In this document: positions 54,363 through 63,565 of the stretch, piece by piece
Numbering within the stretch: the first letter of the stretch is position 1
Layout: each line of letters begins with the position of its first letter
Origin: Acidianus sp. HS-5
GTDB lineage: Archaea > Thermoproteota > Thermoprotei_A > Sulfolobales > Sulfolobaceae
DNA: 64,000 nt
Direction of reading: 5' to 3'
NCBI RefSeq assembly: GCF_021655615.1
Contig: NZ_AP025245.1
Coordinates: forward strand, 2,108,001 to 2,172,000
Notes under the pieces: generated by a model
Seen by the model: only the letters and a program-made list of their open reading frames with translations
The model's database searches: none
Told to the model about the DNA's origin: nothing
Program-made: the position numbers and the translations under genes

Positions 54363-54776
54363 ATGAAAGGTTTAATAGCAGGTTTAATAATCGTGATAAT
54401 TATTCTTGCGGCAGTATATTATTTATACACTGAAGGATACTTTTACTCTGTAAAAATTAACGGAATATATGTCACTTTACGCTCCACCTTTCTTAGTATA
54501 GAAAAATCTATACATGTATCCTACTCTAATGTGAGTATCTCGGCTCATGGAGATCAAGATATTACTATCAAAATCTTCTTGAAAAATGATAATTTACTAT
54601 TCTCGGATGAACTCACTAATGTCACAGTTTCTCATCCATTTACGCTAATATCTGCAACTCCAGTGCCTTCTAAAATAACTCCAGGTGATAATGAAACTTT
54701 GTGTATAGTTATAAAAACGCCAATGTGTAATTATGCAGGATCTGTTGATATTATATTATATGTTACTAAAGCATAA
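54363..54776 (+). CDS. Membrane-anchored extracytosolic protein
   Basis: This 137-residue protein has an N-terminal anchor helix (residues 4-23, LIAGLIIVIIILAAVYYLYT) and a beta-sandwich-like outside domain with sequons NVS and NET and a pair of Cys near 113 and 121. The TATA-like TTTTTTAATAG 15-25 nt upstream gives it its own promoter. Unknown function; a pilin-like or protein-protein adhesion module is possible from the fold impression only. Confidence 0.55.
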   Translation: MKGLIAGLIIVIIILAAVYYLYTEGYFYSVKINGIYVTLRSTFLSIEKSIHVSYSNVSISAHGDQDITIKIFLKNDNLLFSDELTNVTVSHPFTLISATPVPSKITPGDNETLCIVIKTPMCNYAGSVDIILYVTKA

Positions 54777-54778
54777 AA

Positions 54779-56227
54779 TCATTTGCTAAGATACTTTTCT
54801 TTCAGATATTTTATCAAATACCCAGGATTATATGCGTCTCCAAATGACTTTTCAAGGAGAACTTTTGGAGGATATATTGCACCGTATTTGTGGATCTTTT
54901 CTTTCAAGTAGTCTTTTATTTCATTAAACTTCCTTTCCTTAACCTTTTCTAACACGTTGAATTTTGCATATATCATTCCTGCAACTACGTTACCTATCGT
55001 ATAAGTAGGGAAGTAACCGAAACTCCCACCGCTCCAGTGCACGTCTTGTAAGACTCCTTCTGCATCGTTCTTAGGCCTTATTCCTAAATACTTTTCGCTT
55101 AATTCGTTCCATAATGAAGGTATTTCTTCAACTTTTAATTCATCGGCAATTAATTTCTTCTCTATCTCATATCTGATTGCTATATGGAGATTATAAGTGA
55201 CTTCGTCTGCATCAACTCTTATTAAACTAGGTCTTACAACGTTAAAATATTTGTAAATTTCTTCCTCATCATACTTTAAGTCAAGGAATCTCTTTAAGAG
55301 GGGATAAACAATACTAACGAATTCCCTACTTCTACCTATTATGTTTTCCCAAAACCTTGACTGAGATTCGTGAATTCCTGAGGAAACTCCTTTACCTACT
55401 GGGGTCATCTCAAGATTGGGGTCAATTTGTAACTCATACATAGCATGTCCGCTTTCATGAATTACTGAAAACATTGTAGCCCTAAAGTCTTTTCCTTCGT
55501 ACCTAGTTGTAATTCTAACATCTCCTGCTGAAATCCTCTGAGTAAATGGATGGGGAGAAATATCTAGTCTAAACTTACTTCTCGGCATTTCTAGGATATT
55601 TATAATTTCTTCATTAACTTTCTTCATTACTTCTACATCATAAGCCATATCCTCTAAAGGGTGGTGATTAGGATAATATCCAGAGGATAAAATTTTCTCC
55701 AGTATGTATTTCAATTCTGGGAGTAACGAAGAAAATATTTTGTCAGTGTCGTCTATAGTTAATCCTTCTTCATATAGGTCAAGTAATGCGTTATAAGGAT
55801 GTTTTTCGTAACCTAGACTTTCTGCGATCTTTCTTTCTAGTTCTACGATTTTCTCTAGATAGGGTTTAAATATTGAGAAATTTTCCTCATTCTTTGCTTT
55901 CGACCAAGATATGAAAGCGTCAGAAGTTAATCTAGCTAACTCTTCGTCAATCTCCTTAGGTACTGCTCTGTAATATTTTATTTCCCTCCTTAACACACGG
56001 ACTATTCCTTTCTCTTTGTCTTCCAATTTGTTATCATCAATTTTATCAACATTGTCTGCAAATTTCATCATCTCGTTCCTTCTTAACGTGAGGATCTGTG
56101 CAGTAGCTTCTCCTCTGTATTTTGAACCTTCTTGAGGCATGTAAGTCTCAAGATCCCAACCCATTAAAGCTAGTGCATGATCTAAAGCCCAAACTTTTTT
56201 GTATTCTTCAAGAATATCTTCAAGCAT
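54779..56227 (-). CDS. M32-family carboxypeptidase Taq
   Basis: This zinc carboxypeptidase of 482 residues removes C-terminal amino acids, with broad specificity except proline. The zinc motif HESGHAMYELQ is near residues 261-271, followed by the family motifs GIHESQSRFWEN near 290-301 and RPSLIRVDADEVTYNLHIAIRYEIEK near 340-366. The opening VWALDHALALMGWDLETYMPQEG is also diagnostic. Length is normal and no signal peptide is present. The gene stands alone and converges on the anchored-protein gene. Confidence 0.95.
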   Translation of the reverse strand: MLEDILEEYKKVWALDHALALMGWDLETYMPQEGSKYRGEATAQILTLRRNEMMKFADNVDKIDDNKLEDKEKGIVRVLRREIKYYRAVPKEIDEELARLTSDAFISWSKAKNEENFSIFKPYLEKIVELERKIAESLGYEKHPYNALLDLYEEGLTIDDTDKIFSSLLPELKYILEKILSSGYYPNHHPLEDMAYDVEVMKKVNEEIINILEMPRSKFRLDISPHPFTQRISAGDVRITTRYEGKDFRATMFSVIHESGHAMYELQIDPNLEMTPVGKGVSSGIHESQSRFWENIIGRSREFVSIVYPLLKRFLDLKYDEEEIYKYFNVVRPSLIRVDADEVTYNLHIAIRYEIEKKLIADELKVEEIPSLWNELSEKYLGIRPKNDAEGVLQDVHWSGGSFGYFPTYTIGNVVAGMIYAKFNVLEKVKERKFNEIKDYLKEKIHKYGAIYPPKVLLEKSFGDAYNPGYLIKYLKEKYLSK

Positions 56228-56277
56228 AAATTGAATATTAAAGCAAGGTATAAAAATGCTAGTTTTTCTTTCACTTT

Positions 56278-56550
56278 ATGGAAAATGCTGTTGTTGTAGT
56301 TGTGGGAGCAGATAAGCCAGGCATAGTTGCGGGAATCTCTTCAAAGTTAGCTGAAGAAAATGTAAACATAGTAGATATTTCTCAGACTGTTTTAAGGGGA
56401 ATATTTGCAATGATTATGCTTGTTGATATTTCTAAGAGTAAAATTCCTCTATCAGAAATTAGGAAAGAATTGCAACAGAAGGGAAAAGAGCTTAACGTGG
56501 AAGTTTTAGTTTACCATGAGGAAGTTTTTAAGTATATGGAGAGGATTTGA
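56278..56550 (+). CDS. ACT-domain protein (UPF0237 family)
   Basis: This 90-residue single ACT domain opens AVVVVVGADKPGIVAGISSKLAEENVNIVDISQTV, the ligand-binding strand-loop of UPF0237 proteins, which bind small molecules, probably amino acids. The gene abuts the UPF0210 gene (stop then ATG with no gap). This pair is widely conserved and presumed to work together. Confidence 0.9.
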   Translation: MENAVVVVVGADKPGIVAGISSKLAEENVNIVDISQTVLRGIFAMIMLVDISKSKIPLSEIRKELQQKGKELNVEVLVYHEEVFKYMERI

Positions 56551-57888
56551 ATGAAATATTCTGCAGATGAAATAATTGAAGTTATTAGAATGTTAAGTGA
56601 GGAAGATTTAGACATAAGATCCGTGACGCTGAGTATAAATACCCTACCTTTCTTATCAGACGATATTAATAGAGTTTTAGAGAAATTTGAATCTCTTAAT
56701 ACAATTCTAGAAAAGTTTTCTTCTACAGTGGACCAAGTAAGTGAAAAATTTGGAGTTAAAATAGTTACAAAGAGAGTTTCAATTTCTCCTGTGCAATATT
56801 TTCTTGAAGTAACTGGCGAAAGCGGTGGAATAAAAATAGGCGAAAAACTTGAGAAACTTGCGGAAAATAACAAAATTGATTACATAAGTGGTTATTCAGC
56901 ATTCGCTGACAGAGGGTTTACTAAAGGTTCGTTAGCTGTAATGAATACTTTAGCCGAAGTTATGAACTCTACAGCTAAGCTAACTGGAATGATTAATGCC
57001 GCCTCAACATTCTCTGGCGTAAATTCAGAAGCTGTAAGGAAGTTCGTTGATCAGATTTTTAGTATGAAGCCAGAAGCGTCTTCCAGAGTTTCCATACTAT
57101 CAAATGTTCCTCCTGACAGCCCTTTTGTTCCTTCAGCACATCATGGTATAGGAATGCCAGATATGATGATAAACGTTGCTGTAAGTGGTCCAGGAGTAAT
57201 AGAGAACGCTATAAGGAGGAGTTCTCCTTCTTCATTAGATGAGTTACACGATGTGATAAGAAGGTCTGCGTTTAAAATAAGTAGATTAGGAGAATTAATA
57301 GGTAGTGCAGTATCAAGAGAGATGGGAGTAGCTTTCGGTTCTGTAGATCTTTCTTTAGCTCCTTCTCCTAAGGTCGGAGATAGTGTAGCAGGAATAATTG
57401 AAGCTATGGGTATAGAAAAAATGGGTGGACACGGAAGCTTATCTGCCTTAGCAATTTTAATGGATGCGATAAAGAAGGGAGGATCTATGGCTACTTCTCA
57501 CGTAGGAGGATTGAGCTCTGCATTTATCCCAGTAAGTGAGGATTCAATAATGGCAGAGAGAGCATTGGAAGGTTACGTAGATTTCTTTACTCTGCTTGCA
57601 TTGTCTTCTGTTTGTAACAGCGGTATTGACATGGTCGGAGTAAGTAAAAAACAAGGCAGAGATAAGGTTGTAGGTCTAATTATGGATGTACTTTCTTTGG
57701 GCATAACTTTAAACAAGATTCTTGGAGTTAGAGTAATTCCAGTAGATAGTGAGCCTGGAACTATAATAGATTTAGGAGGGCTTTTAGGTAAAGTTGTTGT
57801 AATGAGGCTAAAGGGTGTAAATGTGGAAAGGTTTACTTCGCTTAATGGATTTATACCTAATACGATAAAAAGGCTGGAAACGGGTTAG
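56551..57888 (+). CDS. UPF0210/DUF711 (PFL-like) protein
   Basis: This 445-residue protein belongs to the DUF711 family, which has a PFL-like glycyl-radical enzyme fold but lacks the catalytic residues. Family stretches are [32 protein letters not shown] near 190-221 and [25 protein letters not shown] near 284-310. Function is unknown. It follows the ACT gene directly, as in many genomes, implying that the ACT domain regulates it. The length is typical. Confidence 0.9.
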   Translation: MKYSADEIIEVIRMLSEEDLDIRSVTLSINTLPFLSDDINRVLEKFESLNTILEKFSSTVDQVSEKFGVKIVTKRVSISPVQYFLEVTGESGGIKIGEKLEKLAENNKIDYISGYSAFADRGFTKGSLAVMNTLAEVMNSTAKLTGMINAASTFSGVNSEAVRKFVDQIFSMKPEASSRVSILSNVPPDSPFVPSAHHGIGMPDMMINVAVSGPGVIENAIRRSSPSSLDELHDVIRRSAFKISRLGELIGSAVSREMGVAFGSVDLSLAPSPKVGDSVAGIIEAMGIEKMGGHGSLSALAILMDAIKKGGSMATSHVGGLSSAFIPVSEDSIMAERALEGYVDFFTLLALSSVCNSGIDMVGVSKKQGRDKVVGLIMDVLSLGITLNKILGVRVIPVDSEPGTIIDLGGLLGKVVVMRLKGVNVERFTSLNGFIPNTIKRLETG

Positions 57889-57924
57889 AAATGTTTAATT
57901 ATCATAAAGACTAAGGTATTAGTG

Positions 57925-58452
57925 ATGAGGAGTATAAAAATTTCAATTCCAGTATCTCTTGTTACTTGGTGGCTTCCTTTGGTTGGCGGTGCAATAATAG
58001 GCTTCATTTCTGGAACTGTAGAGAAAAAGATCGCTTCTGCGGTGATTAGCGTAGGAATAACTTCAGCAATTGCTTCAGCGTTTTACATTTTACTAGGTTT
58101 TAAGGTTTTTTATGTTCCGCTTTTAGGTAATCTTTTGCCAGTAATTCTGGTTATCTCTTCTGCAGTTAACTCAGCGTTGGCAATATTCGTCGCTTATTTT
58201 ATATCAACTAAAATGATAAGATCTACTTTTGAAGGCAATAACGCTAAGATAGAGTTCTATGCAAAAGATCAAGATGAAATAAATGAAAAATTGAACGAAA
58301 TAGCGACTCAATGCAGCGATCCTGTATATTCGTTCCGTGGTGAAAATGAAGTGGAGGTTACAAGAAAATGTAACGGCTTTACTATGAAATATATTATTAG
58401 GAAAGAAGGAAAATTGTTTAAGGTAACTTTATTCATAAATGGGGATCAGTAA
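57925..58452 (+). CDS. Membrane protein of unknown function
   Basis: This protein of about 175 residues has three hydrophobic helices (near 8-28, 34-58 and 68-95) followed by an acidic-basic cytosolic domain of 75 residues that contains two Cys (QCSDPVYSF and RKCNGF). The start is ATG 57925, with an alternative GTG one codon before. I do not recognise it. It follows the UPF0210 gene by 37 bp and overlaps the convergent glycosyltransferase gene by 7 bp. Confidence 0.55.
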   Translation: MRSIKISIPVSLVTWWLPLVGGAIIGFISGTVEKKIASAVISVGITSAIASAFYILLGFKVFYVPLLGNLLPVILVISSAVNSALAIFVAYFISTKMIRSTFEGNNAKIEFYAKDQDEINEKLNEIATQCSDPVYSFRGENEVEVTRKCNGFTMKYIIRKEGKLFKVTLFINGDQ

Positions 58453-59492
58453 GCTTTAATTCTTTCAATATATCTCTTATACTCTTCAGTAGTTTTATTC
58501 CAATCGTATTTCAAAGATTCCTCATAACTTTTTCTAGATAATTCTTTCATTACATTATCGTCACTCGTCAAATAATCAATGTATTTAGCAATTGTCTCAG
58601 TATCCTTATAAGGAACTATGAAACCATTAATATCATTTTTTATTATTTCAGGCAATGATCCCGTGGAATAGGCTACTGCAGGTGTTCCGCAAGAATTTGC
58701 CTCTACTATCGTCATTCCCCAGCCTTCGATAAAAGATGTAGATAGTATCACCCAAGATTTCTTGTAAAGATCAATCTTTGTTTTCTCATCTATTTTCCCT
58801 AAGTAGTATATCCCTTCCTTTTTTGCAATTTCGCCAAACTCTGCAGAAAGCTCTCCTCCGCCGGCTACAACGAATTTTACGTTCCTGTTTTTTACTCTCC
58901 TTTTCACTTCAATTACATCAAATGGATTCTTGTATTTCATCATTCTTCCAATCCAAAAAACTATTGGTTTTTCACTCTTTTCTCCAGGCTTGAACTTTTC
59001 ATGATCCACTCCATTGTATATTACGGTTATTCTTCTTTCATCTACCTTCAATTTCTTTATCAAGTCTTGTTTAGTAGTATTAGAAACTGAAATTATGTAT
59101 TTATAATTCCTTATTCTTCTCTCTGCAACTCTTACAGCCTCAGCTAAAAAAGGATTTAATTCGAATTTTACTACATCTTGATGAACGTGGTGAACTAAGG
59201 CTATTGCCTTCTTATTTACTAAGTAGGAGAAAAAAGGTACTGCATGAGCTATACTATCTATTACTATTTCGTGATTTTTAGCTTCCTTTAGCGAATAAAG
59301 ATGTAAAGTAAATTTATTTCCCTTTCTGATAATTTTTATCCCATTTAGGTATTCTACTTTAGGTCTTCCTTTAACTTCCTCAGCCAACCATGTAACTCCT
59401 TCTAGTCTCTTTCCTATCTCATAGATTACGTTTTCAGCTCCCCCTGCGTTAGGATGATAGAGATCTCTATGATTTATGAAGATAATGTCCAC
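58446..59492 (-). CDS. GT4-family glycosyltransferase
   Basis: This 348-residue GT-B enzyme transfers a sugar from a nucleotide donor. The N-terminal acceptor domain opens with [26 protein letters not shown], with the GGAE motif of GT4 members. The donor domain has [13 protein letters not shown] near 160-172, [20 protein letters not shown] near 177-196 and [29 protein letters not shown] near 260-289, with the E-x7-E donor-contact pattern. No membrane helix. Likely role is glycan or glycolipid assembly. Confidence 0.92.
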   Translation of the reverse strand: MDIIFINHRDLYHPNAGGAENVIYEIGKRLEGVTWLAEEVKGRPKVEYLNGIKIIRKGNKFTLHLYSLKEAKNHEIVIDSIAHAVPFFSYLVNKKAIALVHHVHQDVVKFELNPFLAEAVRVAERRIRNYKYIISVSNTTKQDLIKKLKVDERRITVIYNGVDHEKFKPGEKSEKPIVFWIGRMMKYKNPFDVIEVKRRVKNRNVKFVVAGGGELSAEFGEIAKKEGIYYLGKIDEKTKIDLYKKSWVILSTSFIEGWGMTIVEANSCGTPAVAYSTGSLPEIIKNDINGFIVPYKDTETIAKYIDYLTSDDNVMKELSRKSYEESLKYDWNKTTEEYKRYIERIKAY

Positions 59493-59529
59493 AGAACTGT
59501 TTTAATCTTGTAAATTTTATCTTCTTTGT

Positions 59530-60165
59530 ATGATATCTTTAATACTCTCGGAAGAAAACCCAACTTTACCAAACGATATTAAGCTAGTATTTGAGGACGT
59601 TAAAGTATTTTACATGAAGTATTATCCGGGTCATGGGATTAGGAAAGACGAACAAGACAGAATGTACAAGGAATTATCTTTAATAAAGAGCGAAGTTGAG
59701 AAAGGTGATGCAATAATCTACGCAAGGTCTTACGGAGTATTTTACAGAGATGGTATGAGTAAACTAAAGAAATTCTTTTCCAGGCCTGTAGTTATCTCTA
59801 CAGAGGCTATAATAGATAGGCTAAGAGAATTAGGCGCAAAGAAAGTTTATGTAGTAACTCCTTATAATCAAAGGAGACATGATTATGAAATAAAGTGGAT
59901 TCAAGGCTTCGGTTTTCAAGTAGTGGGATCAATTGCTTTAGGTAGAACTGGAGGTCCTGCTATAGCTTCGACTCCACACGAACTCGTTATAAATGCGATA
60001 AAAGTTGCTCAAGAGGCTTCAGCAGATGCAATTTACGTTGCTTGCACAATACTTTCAACTCTTCCTATTCTTGACAAGCTTTCCGGAAGGCTTCCCGTTG
60101 TTACCGCCGCCTCTGCTACTGTCGACAAGGTTAAAGAGACTATTAATCTCAGAAACAATGTTTAA
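59530..60165 (+). CDS. Asp/Glu racemase-superfamily protein (maleate isomerase-like)
   Basis: This 211-residue protein has the repeated Rossmann-like fold of Asp/Glu racemases, maleate cis-trans isomerases and arylmalonate decarboxylases. The second half-site Cys is in [12 protein letters not shown] near residues 175-186. The first half-site, usually a Cys, reads IYARSYGVF near 62-70, so only one active-site Cys remains, as in decarboxylases. Its 3' 111 bp are overlapped antisense by the next gene. Substrate unknown. Confidence 0.75.
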   Translation: MISLILSEENPTLPNDIKLVFEDVKVFYMKYYPGHGIRKDEQDRMYKELSLIKSEVEKGDAIIYARSYGVFYRDGMSKLKKFFSRPVVISTEAIIDRLRELGAKKVYVVTPYNQRRHDYEIKWIQGFGFQVVGSIALGRTGGPAIASTPHELVINAIKVAQEASADAIYVACTILSTLPILDKLSGRLPVVTAASATVDKVKETINLRNNV

Positions 60166-60912
60166 GAAGTCTCTAGCCCATAAAGTGAATGCTTTATCTT
60201 TATCCAGGTCTGTAAAGCCATAAGGATGAATTACTCTTGATATGTTAGCGTATATTCTCATTAAATTTGTAGTACTCTTTCCTGTTATGTATTCTGCTAG
60301 GCCTATTAATGCACTAGCCTTAGGCATAGCTAAGGTAAAATAATCTGCTTGTCTGTGACAGAACTTACATTTTGCGGAAATTCCTAGTCTTAAATTATCT
60401 TCTAGTTCATCAATGCTTATCGAATATTTTTGGAATTTTAGATGCTTTCTGCAAACAGGAGCACCCATTAAATAAACTGAGTACTTGTCAAGTTTTAGTG
60501 TCCTTCTTGCAGCTTTCTTTATTCTTCCTATTCCTTCGCTTGCAGCCCTTATAATGTAACCTTCATCAACTAAAATATGCCATTGTCTTTCCTTAAGTAA
60601 CTCTAGGTATTTTTCTTCAGTAGCTGAGACGAAAATTGATAACGAAGCTCTTTCTATTATGAATCTATTACTCTCTTCCGCAGATCTTAGATAACCTGCT
60701 AATGCGTTCTTATAGCCGCTGTACATTGCGGAAATAATATCCTCAGCAAACAGAATTCCCTCAAGAAGTTTTTCTTCTTCCTTGATCTTTTTTCTTACAT
60801 AACTCTTAAAGCCAGGATAAGCTTTAGGAGCATTATTTATTAATTGTAAAGTTCCGTCCTTTCTCTCTAAGAATTTCATTATCTTTTCGCACTTTTCTGT
60901 TCTGCATTCCAC
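60055..60912 (-). CDS. Hypothetical protein with Cys-rich zinc-binding motifs
   Basis: This 285-residue protein has Cys at the start (CRTEKC) and a later cluster CRKHLKF ... CKFCHRQAD near 154 and 180-188, which could bind zinc. The middle is helical and Arg/Lys-rich ([16 protein letters not shown]). The GTG start is at 60912. The last 37 residues (ending [15 protein letters not shown]) are encoded antisense to the racemase C-terminus and have low-complexity character, so a recent extension past an old stop is likely. Family not recognised. Confidence 0.55.
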   Translation of the reverse strand: MECRTEKCEKIMKFLERKDGTLQLINNAPKAYPGFKSYVRKKIKEEEKLLEGILFAEDIISAMYSGYKNALAGYLRSAEESNRFIIERASLSIFVSATEEKYLELLKERQWHILVDEGYIIRAASEGIGRIKKAARRTLKLDKYSVYLMGAPVCRKHLKFQKYSISIDELEDNLRLGISAKCKFCHRQADYFTLAMPKASALIGLAEYITGKSTTNLMRIYANISRVIHPYGFTDLDKDKAFTLWARDFLNIVSEINSLFNLVDSSRGGGNNGKPSGKLVKNRKS

Positions 60913-61099
60913 TAGAAAATCTACGCAATTGAATTATCAAATTTTTCGCATTTCTGCAACATCAGAAAATCTTACGTTTCCTTAATCGTTAAGGTAGATA
61001 GGAATAAGAAGGTTTTAGGGAAAGAGTTAAGGTAATCTTGTGAAAAATTTCCCTAATATCGCCAAAAAGTTTTTAAGGAATGACGTAAAGTAATCTCAC

Positions 61100-61285
61100 A
61101 TGACTAGTGTAAAGTTCAAGTATAAGGGAGAGGAGAAGGAAGTAGATATATCAAAAGTAAAGAAAGTATGGAGAGTAGGAAAGATGGTATCCTTTACCTA
61201 CGACGATAACGGTAAGACGGGTAGAGGAGCAGTTAGCGAGAAAGACGCGCCAAAAGAACTACTAGACAAGTTAGAGAAGAAATAA
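61100..61285 (+). CDS. 7-kDa DNA-binding chromatin protein (Sso7d/Sac7d family), copy 2
   Basis: This 61-residue paralogue starts [16 protein letters not shown] and differs from copy 1 at 19016 only at the first few and last few residues. From VKFKYKG to PKELL the proteins are identical, and the DNA differs at only a handful of silent sites, which implies recent duplication or gene conversion. A TATA-like GTTTTTAAGG about 25-30 nt upstream fits a leaderless start. Function is as for copy 1. Copy 2 sits next to the DUF1641/SQR cluster. Confidence 0.97.
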   Translation: MTSVKFKYKGEEKEVDISKVKKVWRVGKMVSFTYDDNGKTGRGAVSEKDAPKELLDKLEKK

Positions 61286-61326
61286 ATAGGATTAAAAAGA
61301 AATTGAATATAAATTATATATTATTT

Positions 61327-62016
61327 TTATTTTTGTTCTGAATAACTTTTTCCTAAAATTTTAGCTATTGTGAATAACACTCCTATACCTTTCTGTACAT
61401 CATCATCGGTCATTTGCTTCACTATACCTCCTAAAGTAACCTTAGGAGGATTAGAGAGTAATTTTGTAGCTTCTTCGCTGTTTAGTGCTTTCATTACTTT
61501 TAATACTGACGGGTTTAATGCGTAGTTTAAGAACTCTTGTGCTCTTGGTAAAAAGTCTAAGAGTAACGATAGTGTACTGCCTATGTTCGTAATTGCATCA
61601 TCTGTTAACGCATCCCTTAAGCTCTTTAATGCGTAAGCAAAATTAACTAGAGTATCAAAAGCTCCGCTTTCCTTTAATTCCTTAAGCCTTGTCACTATAT
61701 AATTTAAGGTGCTAGATTGGTCAATTATTGAGTTTACATCATCAACATGATAACTTGTAGTCGATAAGAGCAGCATTAATGTTGATACCATATTACCTAA
61801 GTTTTGAACAGAATCATCATTTAGTGCATCCTTTAGCGACTTTATTGCATAGGAAAAGTTTACTATTGCGTCCAGTGCTCCGCTTTCCTTTAATTCTTTA
61901 ATTTTTTCTAAAGATTCATTAATTGTTGGTAGATAATCTAAAAATTTTGAAAGTTCTTCTGCCTTTTTCTCATCAATTTTTGAAGTTAATTTTTCCACTG
62001 CCGCCGTTTTTATCAC
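61327..62016 (-). CDS. DUF1641 protein with an internal repeat
   Basis: This 229-residue, all-helical protein consists mainly of two homologous units of about 90 residues. LKESGALDAIVNFSYAIKSLKDAL near 41-64 and LKESGAFDTLVNFAYALKSLRDAL near 115-138 align residue for residue. DUF1641 proteins are commonly encoded with FAD-dependent sulfide:quinone-type oxidoreductases and TusA proteins in Sulfolobales. Its stop-to-start distance to the upstream SQR-like gene is 1 bp, so it is the third gene of that operon and may be a membrane-docking or adaptor subunit. Confidence 0.85.
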   Translation of the reverse strand: MIKTAAVEKLTSKIDEKKAEELSKFLDYLPTINESLEKIKELKESGALDAIVNFSYAIKSLKDALNDDSVQNLGNMVSTLMLLLSTTSYHVDDVNSIIDQSSTLNYIVTRLKELKESGAFDTLVNFAYALKSLRDALTDDAITNIGSTLSLLLDFLPRAQEFLNYALNPSVLKVMKALNSEEATKLLSNPPKVTLGGIVKQMTDDDVQKGIGVLFTIAKILGKSYSEQK

Positions 62017-62017
62017 C

Positions 62018-63160
62018 TCAGACTATCGCCTTTGCTGTTACTGTCCAGTATAACTTATTGTATAGTAACTTACCCCACCAGTGAACATAAGATGGAGGCG
62101 GAGGTATTGGAGGATTATTATAATTGAACCTAATGTATGTTCCTGAGTCTAGTCCTGTAGCAATGTAGCAGAACACTGAACCGTCAAATAACTTTGACGC
62201 TCCGTTCCCTCTAATATCATTCACTATATTTCCTGAAACGATGTAAGATTCGAAATCTGCGGTCGATCCTGCCTTAGAGATTGGTAAGTCAGTTGTGTCT
62301 CCTATTATGTAAACGTTGGATTGATCCTTCATCCTTAAGGTTAGTTTATCAGTAGGAATCCAATTTCTCCTATCTCCAATTCCTGAGTCTTCAACTACTT
62401 TTGCTCCTTTATGGGGAGGTACACCTAAAGCTAAGTCAAATTTAAGTTTCTCGCCCTCTTGAGATTCTATAGTTTTTTCCTCAGGGTTAACTCTGGTGAC
62501 ATTAAATGGTGATACTACTTTTATTCCTCTTTGTTCAAATATTTTTATCATTACGTCATTGGTGGTCTTTATCCCGAAAACTCCTGGAACTGGATAAGTG
62601 TATATTATTTCAGTCTTCTCTCTCAATCCTCTTCTTCTTAGATAATCATCGAGCATTAACGTCATCTCCATTGGAGCAACAGGGCATTTATGCGGCAGTT
62701 TAGCTACGTTAATAACTACTGTTCCTCCCGAAAATGATTGCAGTACTTCCCTCAGTTTTTGTGAACTTTCTAAATCCCAAGGTGAATAAACCGCTCTATA
62801 GCCTGGTATTTCGTCCCACTGTAAATGAGATCCAGTTGCAATAACTAGATTATCGTAATTATAAGTAGTTCCATCAGCTGTTATTATTGAATGATTTTGA
62901 ACATCTATCTTACTTATATCTTTTGTTATTAATTTTATTTTAGGATCTAGAAGATCTCTTTCATCTCTTATTAGCTCTCCAGTATCAGTTACCCCGAAAG
63001 GTAATAGTAATTGTCCCGGTTGATAAATGTGTCTACTAGATGAATTTATAACCAAAATTTCTACTTCTCCTTTTTCTAATTCTTCTGTAAGTTGTTTTGC
63101 TAATCTATTTGCTACTATAGTTCCTGCAATTCCTCCGCCCGCAATTATAACTCTCTTCAT
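62018..63160 (-). CDS. FAD-dependent sulfide:quinone oxidoreductase-like protein
   Basis: This 380-residue flavoprotein has two dinucleotide-binding folds: [18 protein letters not shown] at the start for FAD, and [17 protein letters not shown] near 104-120. The FAD-end motif [10 protein letters not shown] lies near 289-298. Cys159 (PHKCPVAP) and Cys331 (SVFCYIATG) are the two Cys kept in SQR and FCC proteins; the third Cys found near residue 128 in A. ambivalens SQR is absent. A C-terminal amphipathic stretch ([12 protein letters not shown]) may contact the membrane. It overlaps the TusA-like gene by 4 bp. Confidence 0.85.
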   Translation of the reverse strand: MKRVIIAGGGIAGTIVANRLAKQLTEELEKGEVEILVINSSSRHIYQPGQLLLPFGVTDTGELIRDERDLLDPKIKLITKDISKIDVQNHSIITADGTTYNYDNLVIATGSHLQWDEIPGYRAVYSPWDLESSQKLREVLQSFSGGTVVINVAKLPHKCPVAPMEMTLMLDDYLRRRGLREKTEIIYTYPVPGVFGIKTTNDVMIKIFEQRGIKVVSPFNVTRVNPEEKTIESQEGEKLKFDLALGVPPHKGAKVVEDSGIGDRRNWIPTDKLTLRMKDQSNVYIIGDTTDLPISKAGSTADFESYIVSGNIVNDIRGNGASKLFDGSVFCYIATGLDSGTYIRFNYNNPPIPPPPSYVHWWGKLLYNKLYWTVTAKAIV

Positions 63161-63390
63161 TTTCCTACCACCACCACAAAATTGTTTCCTTCTTTTCTTT
63201 CTTCAAATACTTTCAATCCTATACTTTTTGCCCAGTTTACTACCATGTTCTTAGTCTCTTCGTCTTTTAGTAGAGCTTCTACTGCTTCTCCTTGGTTTAT
63301 TTCATCCATTAGCCCCATTAATTCCCCTATAGGTCCTGCACAAGACGTCCCAGTTAAATCCACTTTTTTATAAATTTTAACCATTGACAT
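63157..63390 (-). CDS. TusA-family sulfur carrier-like protein
   Basis: This 77-residue protein follows the TusA pattern [26 protein letters not shown], a strand-loop-helix with one Cys (Cys17). In TusA the loop is C-P-x-P; here it reads C-A-G-P. This variant could still carry persulfide at Cys17, which is its only Cys. The end [15 protein letters not shown] gives the TusA closing strand. ATGA-type overlap with the SQR-like gene indicates co-translation: tusA, sqr, DUF1641. Confidence 0.85.
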   Translation of the reverse strand: MSMVKIYKKVDLTGTSCAGPIGELMGLMDEINQGEAVEALLKDEETKNMVVNWAKSIGLKVFEERKEGNNFVVVVGK

Positions 63391-63565
63391 CTCAAATTAA
63401 ATAGTATTATTCCGCATTTTAAATATTTTGCTTTTTTTACACACTTTTTAGAATATTAAATAGATATTCATGTAAAATTATTTTTATAAAAATTAATATT
63501 AATGTTAAAATAGATCGTAATATGCAGAGTTTCGGCTTTTAATTTTCTCTTCTCAATGCTAAAGC

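Noticed and set aside
61010..61032. Short match to the HerA-type gene at about 63658 (GTTTTxGGGAAAGAGTTAA)
   Set aside because: About 20 bp in AT-rich DNA, no extension on either side; most likely chance.
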